Made by a program: the position numbers and the translations under genes. Positions 36,620 to 44,650 of a stretch of 64,000 bases of DNA are shown here, piece after piece. The notes beneath the pieces are model-generated. The model was given only the letters and a program-made list of their open reading frames with translations. It searched no databases and had not been told where the DNA came from. The stretch comes from Borrelia anserina Es (GTDB lineage Bacteria > Spirochaetota > Spirochaetia > Borreliales > Borreliaceae). The first letter of the stretch is position 1. The number at the start of each line of letters is the position of its first letter. Location of the stretch: the NCBI RefSeq assembly GCF_001936255.1, contig NZ_CP013704.1, forward strand, positions 496,001 to 560,000, written 5' to 3'.

Positions 36620-38428
36620 ATGAATAAATATTTGAGTTTAAGTGTTTTTTACTTGTTAATTGGCATTCTGTTTTTATTTTTGGTTATTTTTATTCAGTTT
36701 AGAGACTTAAATTTAAATATATTTTTATTAAAGGATTTAAAATTTTTGGTTAGCAATAGAGTTGAAGATAATCAATATGTTTTAGACAATCTTACTCTTA
36801 GTATAAGAGGAATTAAGATAAATTTATCTAAAACTAAGCCTCTGATTATTCCTGAAAATGATCTTCATCTTTATCCCATTTCTTATAAAGTTCAGGATAA
36901 TGCAATTTATGTTTATTTTGAGAATAATATTTTCTTACTGTTTTCATTTGATTCAGATAATAATTTTAATGTTAGCTCAAATCTTTCTAAAAAACTGTTA
37001 ATGAGTTATGAAATTGAGGATGATTATAAAGTTTTATTTGATAAAAATATTATCATTAAGGGCTCCGGTAGTCATTTTGATGTTTCTTTAGGAAAACATA
37101 GTCAAATGAGCGAGAGAGAAATTTCAGTTAGTCCTCAGGAAGTTTTTCAAATCGGAAATTTGGTTGAAGAATCTAGAACTTCAGAGGAATTGGTTTTTAA
37201 AGGACATTCTAGGGATATTAAGTTAGATGTAAATTCTAATCTTATATATTCATTGATTAGGAAGGTAAGTAAAGAGAATTTTAACTTGGCGTTGATTAGG
37301 TTTAGAGATAAAGCATATGCTTCATGGAGTGACAAGTCAAGTTTTAGTGTTGAGAAAGGTGGATGGCGTAGAGGCGATGTGTACTTCTTTGATGAGGATA
37401 TATTTATTTATCTTTTAGCCGAGTCTTTAACAAGGCCTAATTATGAAGATATATTTTCAAAGCTTAAATCTTTAGTGAGTCTTAATGAAAATCATTTGAC
37501 ATATTTAAGTGCAAGTTACTATGTTGATGCGGATAAGATAGATAAATTTTTTCATTATTTATCTGTAAATAAAACTTTTATTAATTCTCTTGAGACGGAT
37601 AAGCTTTTAAGGTATTTGAAAGAAGATTCATATCTTCTGGAGAAGATTTTTTTATCTGAAAATGTTTCTATTTTGAATGATGCATTAAATATTTTGAGGG
37701 AACCGGAAGTAATATTGACTTCTGGATTTAATTTAATTCAAGCTTATAATGTGCTTTCTAATTATATTATATTTTTGCAGTTTGATAATAATAGTTTTGT
37801 GCTTGATAAGTTGAAAGAGGAGTTAATTAAATTTGTGTCTACTTTATTTTCTGTAACTAGTGATGGAAAGGTGTATGTTTCTGGAAATAAGAATGATTTG
37901 TCTTGGGATTTTGAATATACACTTAAGATTGCAGGCTTGATTAAAAGACTTGCTGCCCAATTAGGATGTGATTTGATCTTAGATCTTGCTTTTAATGCTA
38001 TTTATTATTCTTTACTTAAGCCTGATATTGATAAAATTCCGTATGAGAATTATTATGCTGATATTGTTGAAAATGATTATATTCCAAAATTTAGTTTGTT
38101 TCCAAATCTTGGAGTTGGACATTGGATATATGGTGCGTCAAAGATTGTAAATTTTAAATTTTCTGATACTTTTTATTCTATTGATTTTAATCATAGTTTA
38201 AATTCTCCTGGGTACTTCTTTTTTAAAGGAATTCCACGTCCTACATTGGTTAGGTTTAGGAATATTGATTGGTTTACAGATCCCCAGTTTTATATATATT
38301 CTGATGGATGGAGATATTATTTAGATAATAATATATTGGTTTTAAAAATAACACCTAAGAAGTCCGACGATACAAAAATTCTCTTAAGATTTGATGATTT
38401 AGAGGTATTTGGCAAGATTAATGAGTAA
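36620..38428 (+). CDS. Membrane-anchored protein of unknown function
   Basis: About 602 residues from ATG 36620 (TTG 36599 is the longer alternative; neither has a strong ribosome site). One membrane helix lies at about residues 5-27 (LSVFYLLIGILFLFLVIFI), and the rest looks extracytoplasmic, with beta-rich ends around a helical middle (about 300-420). The last 90 residues (NLGVGHWIYGASKIVNFKFS, DPQFYIYSDGWRYYLDNNIL) look like a conserved domain I cannot name. It overlaps coaX, so the two are likely co-transcribed. Confidence 0.75.
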   Translation: MNKYLSLSVFYLLIGILFLFLVIFIQFRDLNLNIFLLKDLKFLVSNRVEDNQYVLDNLTLSIRGIKINLSKTKPLIIPENDLHLYPISYKVQDNAIYVYFENNIFLLFSFDSDNNFNVSSNLSKKLLMSYEIEDDYKVLFDKNIIIKGSGSHFDVSLGKHSQMSEREISVSPQEVFQIGNLVEESRTSEELVFKGHSRDIKLDVNSNLIYSLIRKVSKENFNLALIRFRDKAYASWSDKSSFSVEKGGWRRGDVYFFDEDIFIYLLAESLTRPNYEDIFSKLKSLVSLNENHLTYLSASYYVDADKIDKFFHYLSVNKTFINSLETDKLLRYLKEDSYLLEKIFLSENVSILNDALNILREPEVILTSGFNLIQAYNVLSNYIIFLQFDNNSFVLDKLKEELIKFVSTLFSVTSDGKVYVSGNKNDLSWDFEYTLKIAGLIKRLAAQLGCDLILDLAFNAIYYSLLKPDIDKIPYENYYADIVENDYIPKFSLFPNLGVGHWIYGASKIVNFKFSDTFYSIDFNHSLNSPGYFFFKGIPRPTLVRFRNIDWFTDPQFYIYSDGWRYYLDNNILVLKITPKKSDDTKILLRFDDLEVFGKINE

Positions 38429-39206
38429 GTTTGTTGATGCAGTTCAGTTAATCATTGATATTGGTAATACAAGTATATCTTTTGCATTGTATAGGTTGGA
38501 TAAAATGCATGTATTTTGCAAGCTTGGCACAAAACATGATTTGAGTTTTAAGGAGCTTTATGAGTTTCTTAAAGTTAAATTTAACTATAAGGTTGATCAA
38601 GTATTTGTAAGTAGTGTTGTACCATCAATTGATAAATTACTTATGAATGTTATTTTTGCTCTTTATAAGGTAACTCCTTTGTTTATTAGATTTGATTTAA
38701 ATTATGAGTTAAGTTTTAATCCTTATAATGGCAATCGTTTTGTATTAGGGTCAGATGTTTTTGCGAATCTTATTGGAGCTATTGAGTATTATAATGTTAA
38801 TGATGCTTTGGTGTTAGATCTTGGAACTGCTTGTACTATTTTTGCAATTAGCAGGAAGGAAGGCATACTTGGTGGTCTTATTAATGGTGGACCTTTTACA
38901 AGTTTAAATGCATTAATTCATAAAGCATATCTTTTAAAAGATTTTAATCTTACAGTACCAAAAAAATTGTTAGGCTTATCAACTATTGATAGTGTAAATA
39001 GTGGTTTAATTTATCAGTATAAATATTTAGTAGAGGGTGTTTATCATGAACTTATGCGTAATTATGATAGGAAATTTGAATTGATAATTACAGGTGGTAA
39101 TTCTTATTTAATTTTACCGTTAATAAATATAGATTTTATATCTAATTTGTATTTAACTCTTGAAGGCATTAGGATTTTGGGAAATGCTTTTAGAGACAAT
39201 TGTTAA
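38421..39206 (+). CDS. coaX: Type III pantothenate kinase
   Basis: First step of CoA synthesis, phosphorylating pantothenate. The product is 261 residues from ATG 38421, or 265 from TTG 38409. It shows the type III pattern: IIDIGNTSISFALY (phosphate loop, about residues 11-24), GNRFVLGSDVFANLIGAIEY (about 108-127), VLDLGTACTIFAI (about 134-146) and LGGLINGGPFTSLNAL (about 151-166). Unlike types I and II it is insensitive to CoA feedback and needs a monovalent cation. It overlaps the gene upstream by eight bases. Confidence 0.95.
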   Translation: MSKFVDAVQLIIDIGNTSISFALYRLDKMHVFCKLGTKHDLSFKELYEFLKVKFNYKVDQVFVSSVVPSIDKLLMNVIFALYKVTPLFIRFDLNYELSFNPYNGNRFVLGSDVFANLIGAIEYYNVNDALVLDLGTACTIFAISRKEGILGGLINGGPFTSLNALIHKAYLLKDFNLTVPKKLLGLSTIDSVNSGLIYQYKYLVEGVYHELMRNYDRKFELIITGGNSYLILPLINIDFISNLYLTLEGIRILGNAFRDNC

Positions 39207-39235
39207 TATTTTGATGCTAATTTTAATTCTTGGTA

Positions 39236-40042
39236 TTAAAGTTTAAAAAGGTTTGTAAATAGTTCTTTCTTATTAAATTTTCTGTTTATTCCAAACCGGG
39301 TCAAGGAAAAGTCATATTTTACAGGATCATCTTTATTCATTTTTGAGAAATGTTTTGTGATTTCTATTGCTCTTTTAAGGCTTACATTTTTGGTGGTTTG
39401 GAGATTAAATAGTTTTGATGAGATATCTATCATGTGAGTATCCATTGGAACTATTAAATTTGATGGGTTGAACTTATTCCAAATTCCTAAATCAACATCA
39501 TCTTTTCTTATCATCCATCTTAAGAATAGAAATAATCTTTTACAGGCACTTCCCCTTGAGGGTTTTGGGAGTATTATGCCAAATGGGTGCCCATTGATGT
39601 TTTCCATTTGCGTTATTAAATCTTCTAAGCTTGATATGAGGTTTTGATTTTTCTTGTAAATATTATAAAGTAAATTCTCAATTGTTAAGTATTTTTCTTT
39701 TATTTTCTTTAAAGACATTAATAAGTTTACAATATCTTCTGTTTTGAAAAATCGATAAGTAAAATCTTTATATATTATGTATAAATCTTTTTTTTTAAGT
39801 GTTTTGAGTGTTTCTGAAGGCTTATTCCCAAGTGGTTTTAAAACTGTATCAATTGCTGCCAGTATTTGCTCAACTCTTCCTAGTGCGATTGATGAGCTAA
39901 TAAGACCTGCAAGTTCGATATCTTCTTTATTTGTATATTTGTATAGAAATTCTAGTGGATCTGGATGAATAAATTCTTGTTTATTGTATTTACTATATAT
40001 AAATTCTAGTATTTCTAGCATAGTATCTTTATTTTTTTGCAT
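39236..40042 (-). CDS. TIGR02757-family protein (DUF2400), function unknown
   Basis: The 268-residue product matches the TIGR02757/DUF2400 family found across Bacteroidetes and spirochetes: HPDPLEFLYKYTNKEDIELA (about residues 24-43), ISSSIALGRVEQI, GSACKRLFLFLRWMIRKDDV (about 180-199) and NLIVPMDTHMIDISSKLFNL. The last motif has the character of a helix-hairpin-helix glycosylase relative, but no activity is established. It overlaps the glucosaminidase stop by a few bases, so start ATG 40042 (or TTG 40048, or ATG 40021) lies inside it and translation is probably coupled. Confidence 0.85.
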   Translation of the reverse strand: MQKNKDTMLEILEFIYSKYNKQEFIHPDPLEFLYKYTNKEDIELAGLISSSIALGRVEQILAAIDTVLKPLGNKPSETLKTLKKKDLYIIYKDFTYRFFKTEDIVNLLMSLKKIKEKYLTIENLLYNIYKKNQNLISSLEDLITQMENINGHPFGIILPKPSRGSACKRLFLFLRWMIRKDDVDLGIWNKFNPSNLIVPMDTHMIDISSKLFNLQTTKNVSLKRAIEITKHFSKMNKDDPVKYDFSLTRFGINRKFNKKELFTNLFKL

Positions 40043-40646
40043 TATCAAATTCTAATAATCCAAGTAGTATTCTCTTTAACTTTTTATCGTAAAGTTCGTC
40101 TTTGGCCCATTTTCCTGTAAGATCATATATTGTTGGAGCAGAGCCTCTCTTGACTAGGTAAAATCTAGGGTCAACCATATTGGAGTTTATGTTTTGTTTT
40201 GAAGCATAAGCTTTTAAATGTTGAATGTGTGCTCTTATTCCTTCTTTGATATTTGCAAAAGAATCTCCCTTTGTCGAGTTATCAGTAGCTCCTATGCCTG
40301 AGAAATTATATTGTTCTTTAGAGACAATACCATTGAATTTTAAGATGCCCGTTTCAAGTAGCATTTGAGCATATGCAATGTCAGAGTTTATTCCTTCAAT
40401 TAGGGATTCATCTATGTAAGTTTGTGCAATTGTTTTGACGTATTCAGCTTCAAGGTAGGGATTCATTTTTAATGTATATTTTACCAGATCTTCTACTTGG
40501 CTTTTTCCTTTACTTAAGAGAAAAGGAATATATTTTTCTTTTTGCATTTCAGTGTTTATTTCAATTATTTCTTCTATACAATAGCTTTTTACGGTTATTA
40601 ATATCAATGATATTGATATTAATAACCGTATGAATTTTTTTTGCAT
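40029..40646 (-). CDS. Exported glucosaminidase-domain peptidoglycan hydrolase
   Basis: The 205-residue product has a signal peptide (about 1-22) and a glucosaminidase domain of the endo-beta-N-acetylglucosaminidase type: YVKTIAQTYIDESLIEGINS, IAYAQMLLETGILKF with probable catalytic Glu98, then YNFSGIGATDNSTKGDSFAN and VKRGSAPTIYDLTGKWAKD. It would cut peptidoglycan glycan strands in the periplasm. A 19-bp perfect hairpin covers codons 6-19, in the signal peptide. It lies between a membrane-protein gene (two bases upstream) and the TIGR02757 gene. Confidence 0.9.
   Translation of the reverse strand: MQKKFIRLLISISLILITVKSYCIEEIIEINTEMQKEKYIPFLLSKGKSQVEDLVKYTLKMNPYLEAEYVKTIAQTYIDESLIEGINSDIAYAQMLLETGILKFNGIVSKEQYNFSGIGATDNSTKGDSFANIKEGIRAHIQHLKAYASKQNINSNMVDPRFYLVKRGSAPTIYDLTGKWAKDELYDKKLKRILLGLLEFDNAKK
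40590..40630. repeat. Perfect 19-bp inverted repeat with 3-base loop inside a coding start
   Basis: TACGGTTATTAATATCAAT (40590-40608), loop GAT, then its exact complement ATTGATATTAATAACCGTA (40612-40630). On the coding (minus) strand it begins 17 bases after the glucosaminidase start codon and encodes the hydrophobic core of its signal peptide. Confidence 0.95.
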
Positions 40647-40648
40647 TT

Positions 40649-41929
40649 TTAAGACCTTTCAATGAATTTGTCGATTTCGTTGATTACAAAATCAAATCTT
40701 GATAACACTAACTTTTTATCTTCAAAAACATTGAAACTTTCTAAGTAGCCTCTACTGAAGATGAAATCAGAAATTTCACCAATGTTATTTATGTTTGTCA
40801 CTTTTATGGAAGATGGATCTGTAACCGTTTTTTGCCATTCATTTTCGTCTTGTTTTAGTAGTAGTTGTAATGTTAGTATTTTTGAGTTTTGAGGCTTTCC
40901 ACCGATGTTTATATATTTCTTTATTTGTTCGTTTTTACTAATGATTTCGTTTGCAATGTTTGCTTGATTTCCCATTGTAATTAGGATTAATTTATTTAGA
41001 TCCATTCTTAGATCTAGAAATTTTAATTTTTGAGTTGATTTAATAAGCTCAAGAACATTTTGAATTTCTGTAACTTCAGATGTTTTATCCTTTCTGTCAC
41101 TAAAAATTTTTATAGGTTCTATTAAATATTTAATAGTTGCGTTTGCAATATAATTTAACAAGCTCTTATTTTTGGTTTTAGTGAAATCGTGAGTATTTAT
41201 GTGTTTGTATTGTGGGGTGTATAGATATACAATATTTCCTTTTTTAACTAGTCTGTTTACGAATGATTTAAACATTGAATCATGAGAATAAAAGGGCAGG
41301 ATAATTAAAATGCTATCGTATAGTTTTTGGTTTTTGCTAATTGGGGCTTCTTTATATACATTTTCATATTTTGGTAGATAATTCATTTCATTTATGAACA
41401 ATGGATTAAAATCGTAGTAAAAAAAAGGATTTTGATGTCTAATTCCTAAGGTGAGACTAATTGGGTACCAAACTGATAGATTTAAATTATTACTGTGATC
41501 TTTAATTTTTGTAAAGCCTACTTTGTAGTTGGGATTTGCGTCTTTTGGGTAATTTGTGAAGAGGCCAAGGTATGAAAATACTGTTGCAATTAGTACTATA
41601 ATTATCGATGGTAATACTACCATCATTTTAAATGGGATTGTAAAAATGATTTTTTTAAGTTTATTTTCCTTTTTCTTTGTTTGTCTTCTAAGAATTATTG
41701 TTTTTATGATTTTCATAGTGGTTGTTATTAGAAAAAATAAAAATATAGGACCAATATAAATCATGAATGGTCTAATTTCTGTTAGGTATAGGGTAATTAT
41801 AAAGAAGATTCCTGGGAAGATTATGAAATAATCTTCATAAGAAAATTCTCTTTTAAAATTGAAGAAATTTATTACCAAAAATATGCTAAAGCCTAGTAAA
41901 AATATTATTTCGTAAGATTGTTCATTCAT
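40649..41929 (-). CDS. Membrane protein with alpha/beta-hydrolase-like C-terminal half
   Basis: The 426-residue product has four hydrophobic spans in the first 135 residues (for example EIIFLLGFSIFLVINFF and MMVVLPSIIIVLIATVFSYL), then a soluble part. NLNLSVWYPISL, DSILIILPFYSHDSMFKSFV and LILITMGNQANIANEII follow the layout of platelet-activating-factor-acetylhydrolase-like alpha/beta hydrolases. At the nucleophile elbow, where G-x-S-x-G is expected, it reads GNQAN, so it is probably not a serine hydrolase. The fold assignment is inference. Two bases separate it from the glucosaminidase gene, suggesting a shared envelope role. Confidence 0.65.
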   Translation of the reverse strand: MNEQSYEIIFLLGFSIFLVINFFNFKREFSYEDYFIIFPGIFFIITLYLTEIRPFMIYIGPIFLFFLITTTMKIIKTIILRRQTKKKENKLKKIIFTIPFKMMVVLPSIIIVLIATVFSYLGLFTNYPKDANPNYKVGFTKIKDHSNNLNLSVWYPISLTLGIRHQNPFFYYDFNPLFINEMNYLPKYENVYKEAPISKNQKLYDSILIILPFYSHDSMFKSFVNRLVKKGNIVYLYTPQYKHINTHDFTKTKNKSLLNYIANATIKYLIEPIKIFSDRKDKTSEVTEIQNVLELIKSTQKLKFLDLRMDLNKLILITMGNQANIANEIISKNEQIKKYINIGGKPQNSKILTLQLLLKQDENEWQKTVTDPSSIKVTNINNIGEISDFIFSRGYLESFNVFEDKKLVLSRFDFVINEIDKFIERS

Positions 41930-42298
41930 AAAAAATAAATTTTCCTTAAGTAATTATAAGCATAAAAACGATATTTACAAAATAATTTATTTAGTTATAA
42001 AGTAAATTGTAATGATTGATGTAAGCGATAATTATATAACTCAAGCTAGGTTGATTTGTGATTTAGTGAATTATATTGGCTCTATCTTAATTGATTTTAA
42101 ATGATTTGTTGTAATTTTTTGAATTTTGATTTGAAAATATATAATTAGAGTTATAGTTAATTGTAATTGGTTGATTTTATAATTTCTTTTTCTGAAGGGT
42201 GGCGATTTTATGATTTAAGTTTCTATCCATTAGGTTTGATTTATTCATTAATTCTTGTTTTATTTAATATTTTTTTCTTTTATCATTTGTTTTTATTG
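41930..42298. other. Gene-poor divergent spacer
   Basis: About 400 bases between divergent genes, extremely AT-rich with many short T and A runs. A 30-codon frame at 42012-42104 has no ribosome site and is not called. I see no tRNA, hairpin terminator or longer reading frame. The right edge holds the promoter of the MBL-fold gene. Confidence 0.5.
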
Positions 42299-42307
42299 TG
42301 TTATAAT
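42299..42307 (+). promoter_or_regulatory. Extended -10 promoter for the MBL-fold gene
   Basis: TGTTATAAT (42299-42307) is an extended -10 element (TG-n-TATAAT) 28 bases before the ATG. No good -35 box is seen, which is usual for extended -10 promoters. Confidence 0.5.
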
Positions 42308-42334
42308 TTGACCTTCAAGAGGCAATAGTAATAC

Positions 42335-43093
42335 ATGTTTGGAATCTTTTTAGGAACCGGTGCATCAAGTGGTGTTCCTATGTTGAATTGCGATTGTAGA
42401 GTATGTAGTTTAAACTTTGGTAAAAACAAAAGACTTAGAAGTGCATTTTTCATCAATTCATGTGGAATGAACTTATTAATTGATACAGGTCCTGATATCA
42501 GGACACAGCTTTTAAGAGAAAAGATCGTTAAGTTAGATTTGATACTCTATACTCATGAGCACTATGATCATATTATGGGTCTTGATGATATTAAGTTTTA
42601 TACAAGGACTGTTCCTTTACCTATTTATGCTAGAGAGAGTACGATGCAGCATATTAAAAATGCCTTCCCGCATAATTTTTCATCAAAAGTGTCTATAAGT
42701 GGAAAAGCAAACATTATTCCTAATTTGGTAATGGATTTACAACAAATTTTTTTTAGAGGAATAAAGATAATGCCAATTCCTTTATTACATGGGGATATCA
42801 TTAGTTTAGGGTATAGAATAGATAATCTAGCATACCTTACTGATGTTAAATCTATTCCTGAAATTTCTTACAACTATTTAAAAGGATTAGATGTACTAGT
42901 AATAGATGCTTTAAGGGTTAAACCTCATCCTGGTCATCTAAATTTTGATGATGCTATTATTGAGGTTAAAAAAATAAATCCTAAAATTGCTTATTTTACA
43001 CATATTGCACATGATATAATGCATGAAGAATTTGATTATCTAAAGCGAGATAATATTTATTTGGCTTATGATGGTTTGAAGATACATGTTTAA
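42335..43093 (+). CDS. MBL-fold metallohydrolase, PhnP/YycJ-like
   Basis: The 252-residue product begins FGIFLGTGASSGVPMLNCDC and carries the metallo-beta-lactamase metal motif THEHYDHIMGLDD (His74, His76, Asp78, His79), later ligands in AYLTDVKSI and YFTHIAHDI. The Cys pair after the first glycine loop (CDCRVC) is typical of PhnP-like cyclic phosphodiesterases. No phosphonate genes are nearby, so the substrate is unclear. AGAGGC lies about ten bases before ATG. Exonuclease III follows after 14 bases. Confidence 0.88.
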   Translation: MFGIFLGTGASSGVPMLNCDCRVCSLNFGKNKRLRSAFFINSCGMNLLIDTGPDIRTQLLREKIVKLDLILYTHEHYDHIMGLDDIKFYTRTVPLPIYARESTMQHIKNAFPHNFSSKVSISGKANIIPNLVMDLQQIFFRGIKIMPIPLLHGDIISLGYRIDNLAYLTDVKSIPEISYNYLKGLDVLVIDALRVKPHPGHLNFDDAIIEVKKINPKIAYFTHIAHDIMHEEFDYLKRDNIYLAYDGLKIHV

Positions 43094-43107
43094 ATTGGTA
43101 GGTAATT

Positions 43108-43866
43108 GTGAATTTAATTTCTTGGAATGTCAATGGAATAAGGGCTGTTCTTGGTAAAGGTTTTCTTGAGTTTGTTAAAAAGTATAATCCAGATATTTTG
43201 TGTCTTCAGGAAACTAAGGCTTGCAAAGAACAGTTACCAAAAGAGCTTATAGATATTGAAGGATATTATTCATATTTTGCAGAGTCTGTAGTAAAGGGTT
43301 ATAGTGGGGTTGGTCTTTATTCAAAGATTAAGCCTGTTAAATTAGAGAATATGAATGTGGAAGTGTTTGATAGGGAAGGAAGATGTCTTATTGCTCATTA
43401 CCATGATTTTATTCTTATTAATGCGTATTTTCCTAATTCTCAGGCTTTAAGAAAAAGACTTACTTATAAGCTTGAATTTTTAATGGCTCTTGAGTCTATT
43501 GCAAATTCATTTGTAGATTCTGGAAAAAACCTTGTAATTTGTGGTGATTTTAATATTGCGCATATGGAGATTGATTTATCTAATCCTAAAACCAGCAGAG
43601 AATCTGCTGGTTTTTACATTGAAGAAACTACTTGGATGGATAATTTTTTAAATGGGGGTTATGTGGATACCTTCAGAATGTTTAATAAGGAGCCGGGTAA
43701 TTATACTTGGTGGGATTATAGAACAAGGGCAAGGGAACGTAATATAGGTTGGAGGATTGATTATTTTGTTGTTAATGAAGTCTTTAAATTTGAAGTAAAA
43801 GATGCTTTAATTTTAAGGGAAGTATTGGGTAGCGATCATTGTCCTGTTTTTTTAGAGTTGAGATAG
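43108..43866 (+). CDS. xth: Exodeoxyribonuclease III / AP endonuclease
   Basis: Base-excision repair enzyme cutting at abasic sites. The 252-residue product starts at GTG and has the family blocks in order: LISWNVNGIRAVLGKGF (residues 3-19), LCLQETKA with catalytic Glu near 34, YSGVGLYSK, GDFNIAHMEIDLSNP with Asp/Asn near 148-150, WRIDYFVVN near 223 and GSDHCPVFLEL with the catalytic His near 245. A perfect 12-bp hairpin followed by five T lies inside the gene at 43588-43615. Confidence 0.97.
   Translation: MNLISWNVNGIRAVLGKGFLEFVKKYNPDILCLQETKACKEQLPKELIDIEGYYSYFAESVVKGYSGVGLYSKIKPVKLENMNVEVFDREGRCLIAHYHDFILINAYFPNSQALRKRLTYKLEFLMALESIANSFVDSGKNLVICGDFNIAHMEIDLSNPKTSRESAGFYIEETTWMDNFLNGGYVDTFRMFNKEPGNYTWWDYRTRARERNIGWRIDYFVVNEVFKFEVKDALILREVLGSDHCPVFLELR
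43588..43615 (+). terminator. Terminator-like hairpin inside exonuclease III
   Basis: AAAACCAGCAGA (43588-43599), loop GAA, TCTGCTGGTTTT (43603-43614) and a total of five T up to 43615. It has the form of an intrinsic terminator but sits in the conserved middle of the coding region, encoding Lys-Thr-Ser-Arg-Glu-Ser-Ala-Gly-Phe. Whether it stops transcription is not known. Confidence 0.6.
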
Positions 43867-43900
43867 TGAAATTAAAATAATATGTGTGGAGGTGATGTAT

Positions 43901-44650
43901 ATGGGTAGGTATTTTTTAGTTATCCTTATTACTTTTATTCACAGTTTTGTTTTTGGGATTAATTTAGAGGATATTGATTTTTATCGCAGTCTTGAGAAGA
44001 AAGATCTATTGTTAGTGATCCACTTACTAGAGAGAGAACAATATTTTACTCAAAAGAATGAACTTTTTACATATATCGATTTGGCTAAGCAGGCCTTGGC
44101 TGAAAGAGATGTGCAATTTGTAAGTGGCAGTGATGAGTTAGATGAGATACAACATATTAATAATACTTTACAACGTCCAAAAAATTTTGATAGTTCAAAA
44201 TTTATCTTAAAAGCTTCGAAAGCTTTAAACACTTCTATTTATTTTGACAGTGGTGATGGATTTTTGAAAACTTTAGATGGGCGTAATGTAGGTATTCAAG
44301 ATGGTAATTTTGTTATTTTAGATTCAGTATCTTTTAAAGCTTATGATGGTGTATCAAGTGAATATACTACTATCGAAATTTATGAGAAGAGTATTTTAAA
44401 TCCTGATTTTAGTAAATTGGTTTTAGATAAATTGGAACCTTTTGTTTATGTTGGGGAATTGAATAAGAGAGTTTATTTTGATGACATTTTAAAGTTATCT
44501 AAGGAGGAACTTTTGTTCTTATTTTATGAATTGTTCCCTATTTCTAAGTTAAAGGGCATAAAGGATTGGTACGATTTTGGATTTTCATCTATGCTTAGAA
44601 AAATTCAAGAGATGTATAATGTAATAATCAATTCAAGGAAAGTAAAATGA
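43901..44650 (+). CDS. Exported protein of unknown function
   Basis: ATG 43901 is chosen because GGAGGTGA (43888-43895) lies five bases before it; GTG 43886 would lie in front of that site. The 249-residue product has a signal peptide (MGRYFLVILITFIHSFVFG) and then a helical part (ITHLLEREQYF-like, about residues 30-90) and a beta-rich part (about 100-200). No motif is recognised. It overlaps the M16 peptidase start as ATGA, so the two are co-translated, perhaps acting together in the periplasm. Confidence 0.8.
   Translation: MGRYFLVILITFIHSFVFGINLEDIDFYRSLEKKDLLLVIHLLEREQYFTQKNELFTYIDLAKQALAERDVQFVSGSDELDEIQHINNTLQRPKNFDSSKFILKASKALNTSIYFDSGDGFLKTLDGRNVGIQDGNFVILDSVSFKAYDGVSSEYTTIEIYEKSILNPDFSKLVLDKLEPFVYVGELNKRVYFDDILKLSKEELLFLFYELFPISKLKGIKDWYDFGFSSMLRKIQEMYNVIINSRKVK

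Noticed and set aside
42012-42104. 30-codon frame beginning MIDVSDNYITQARLICDL
   Set aside because: Protein-like at first sight, but there is no ribosome site and a frame of this length is expected by chance in a 400-base spacer.
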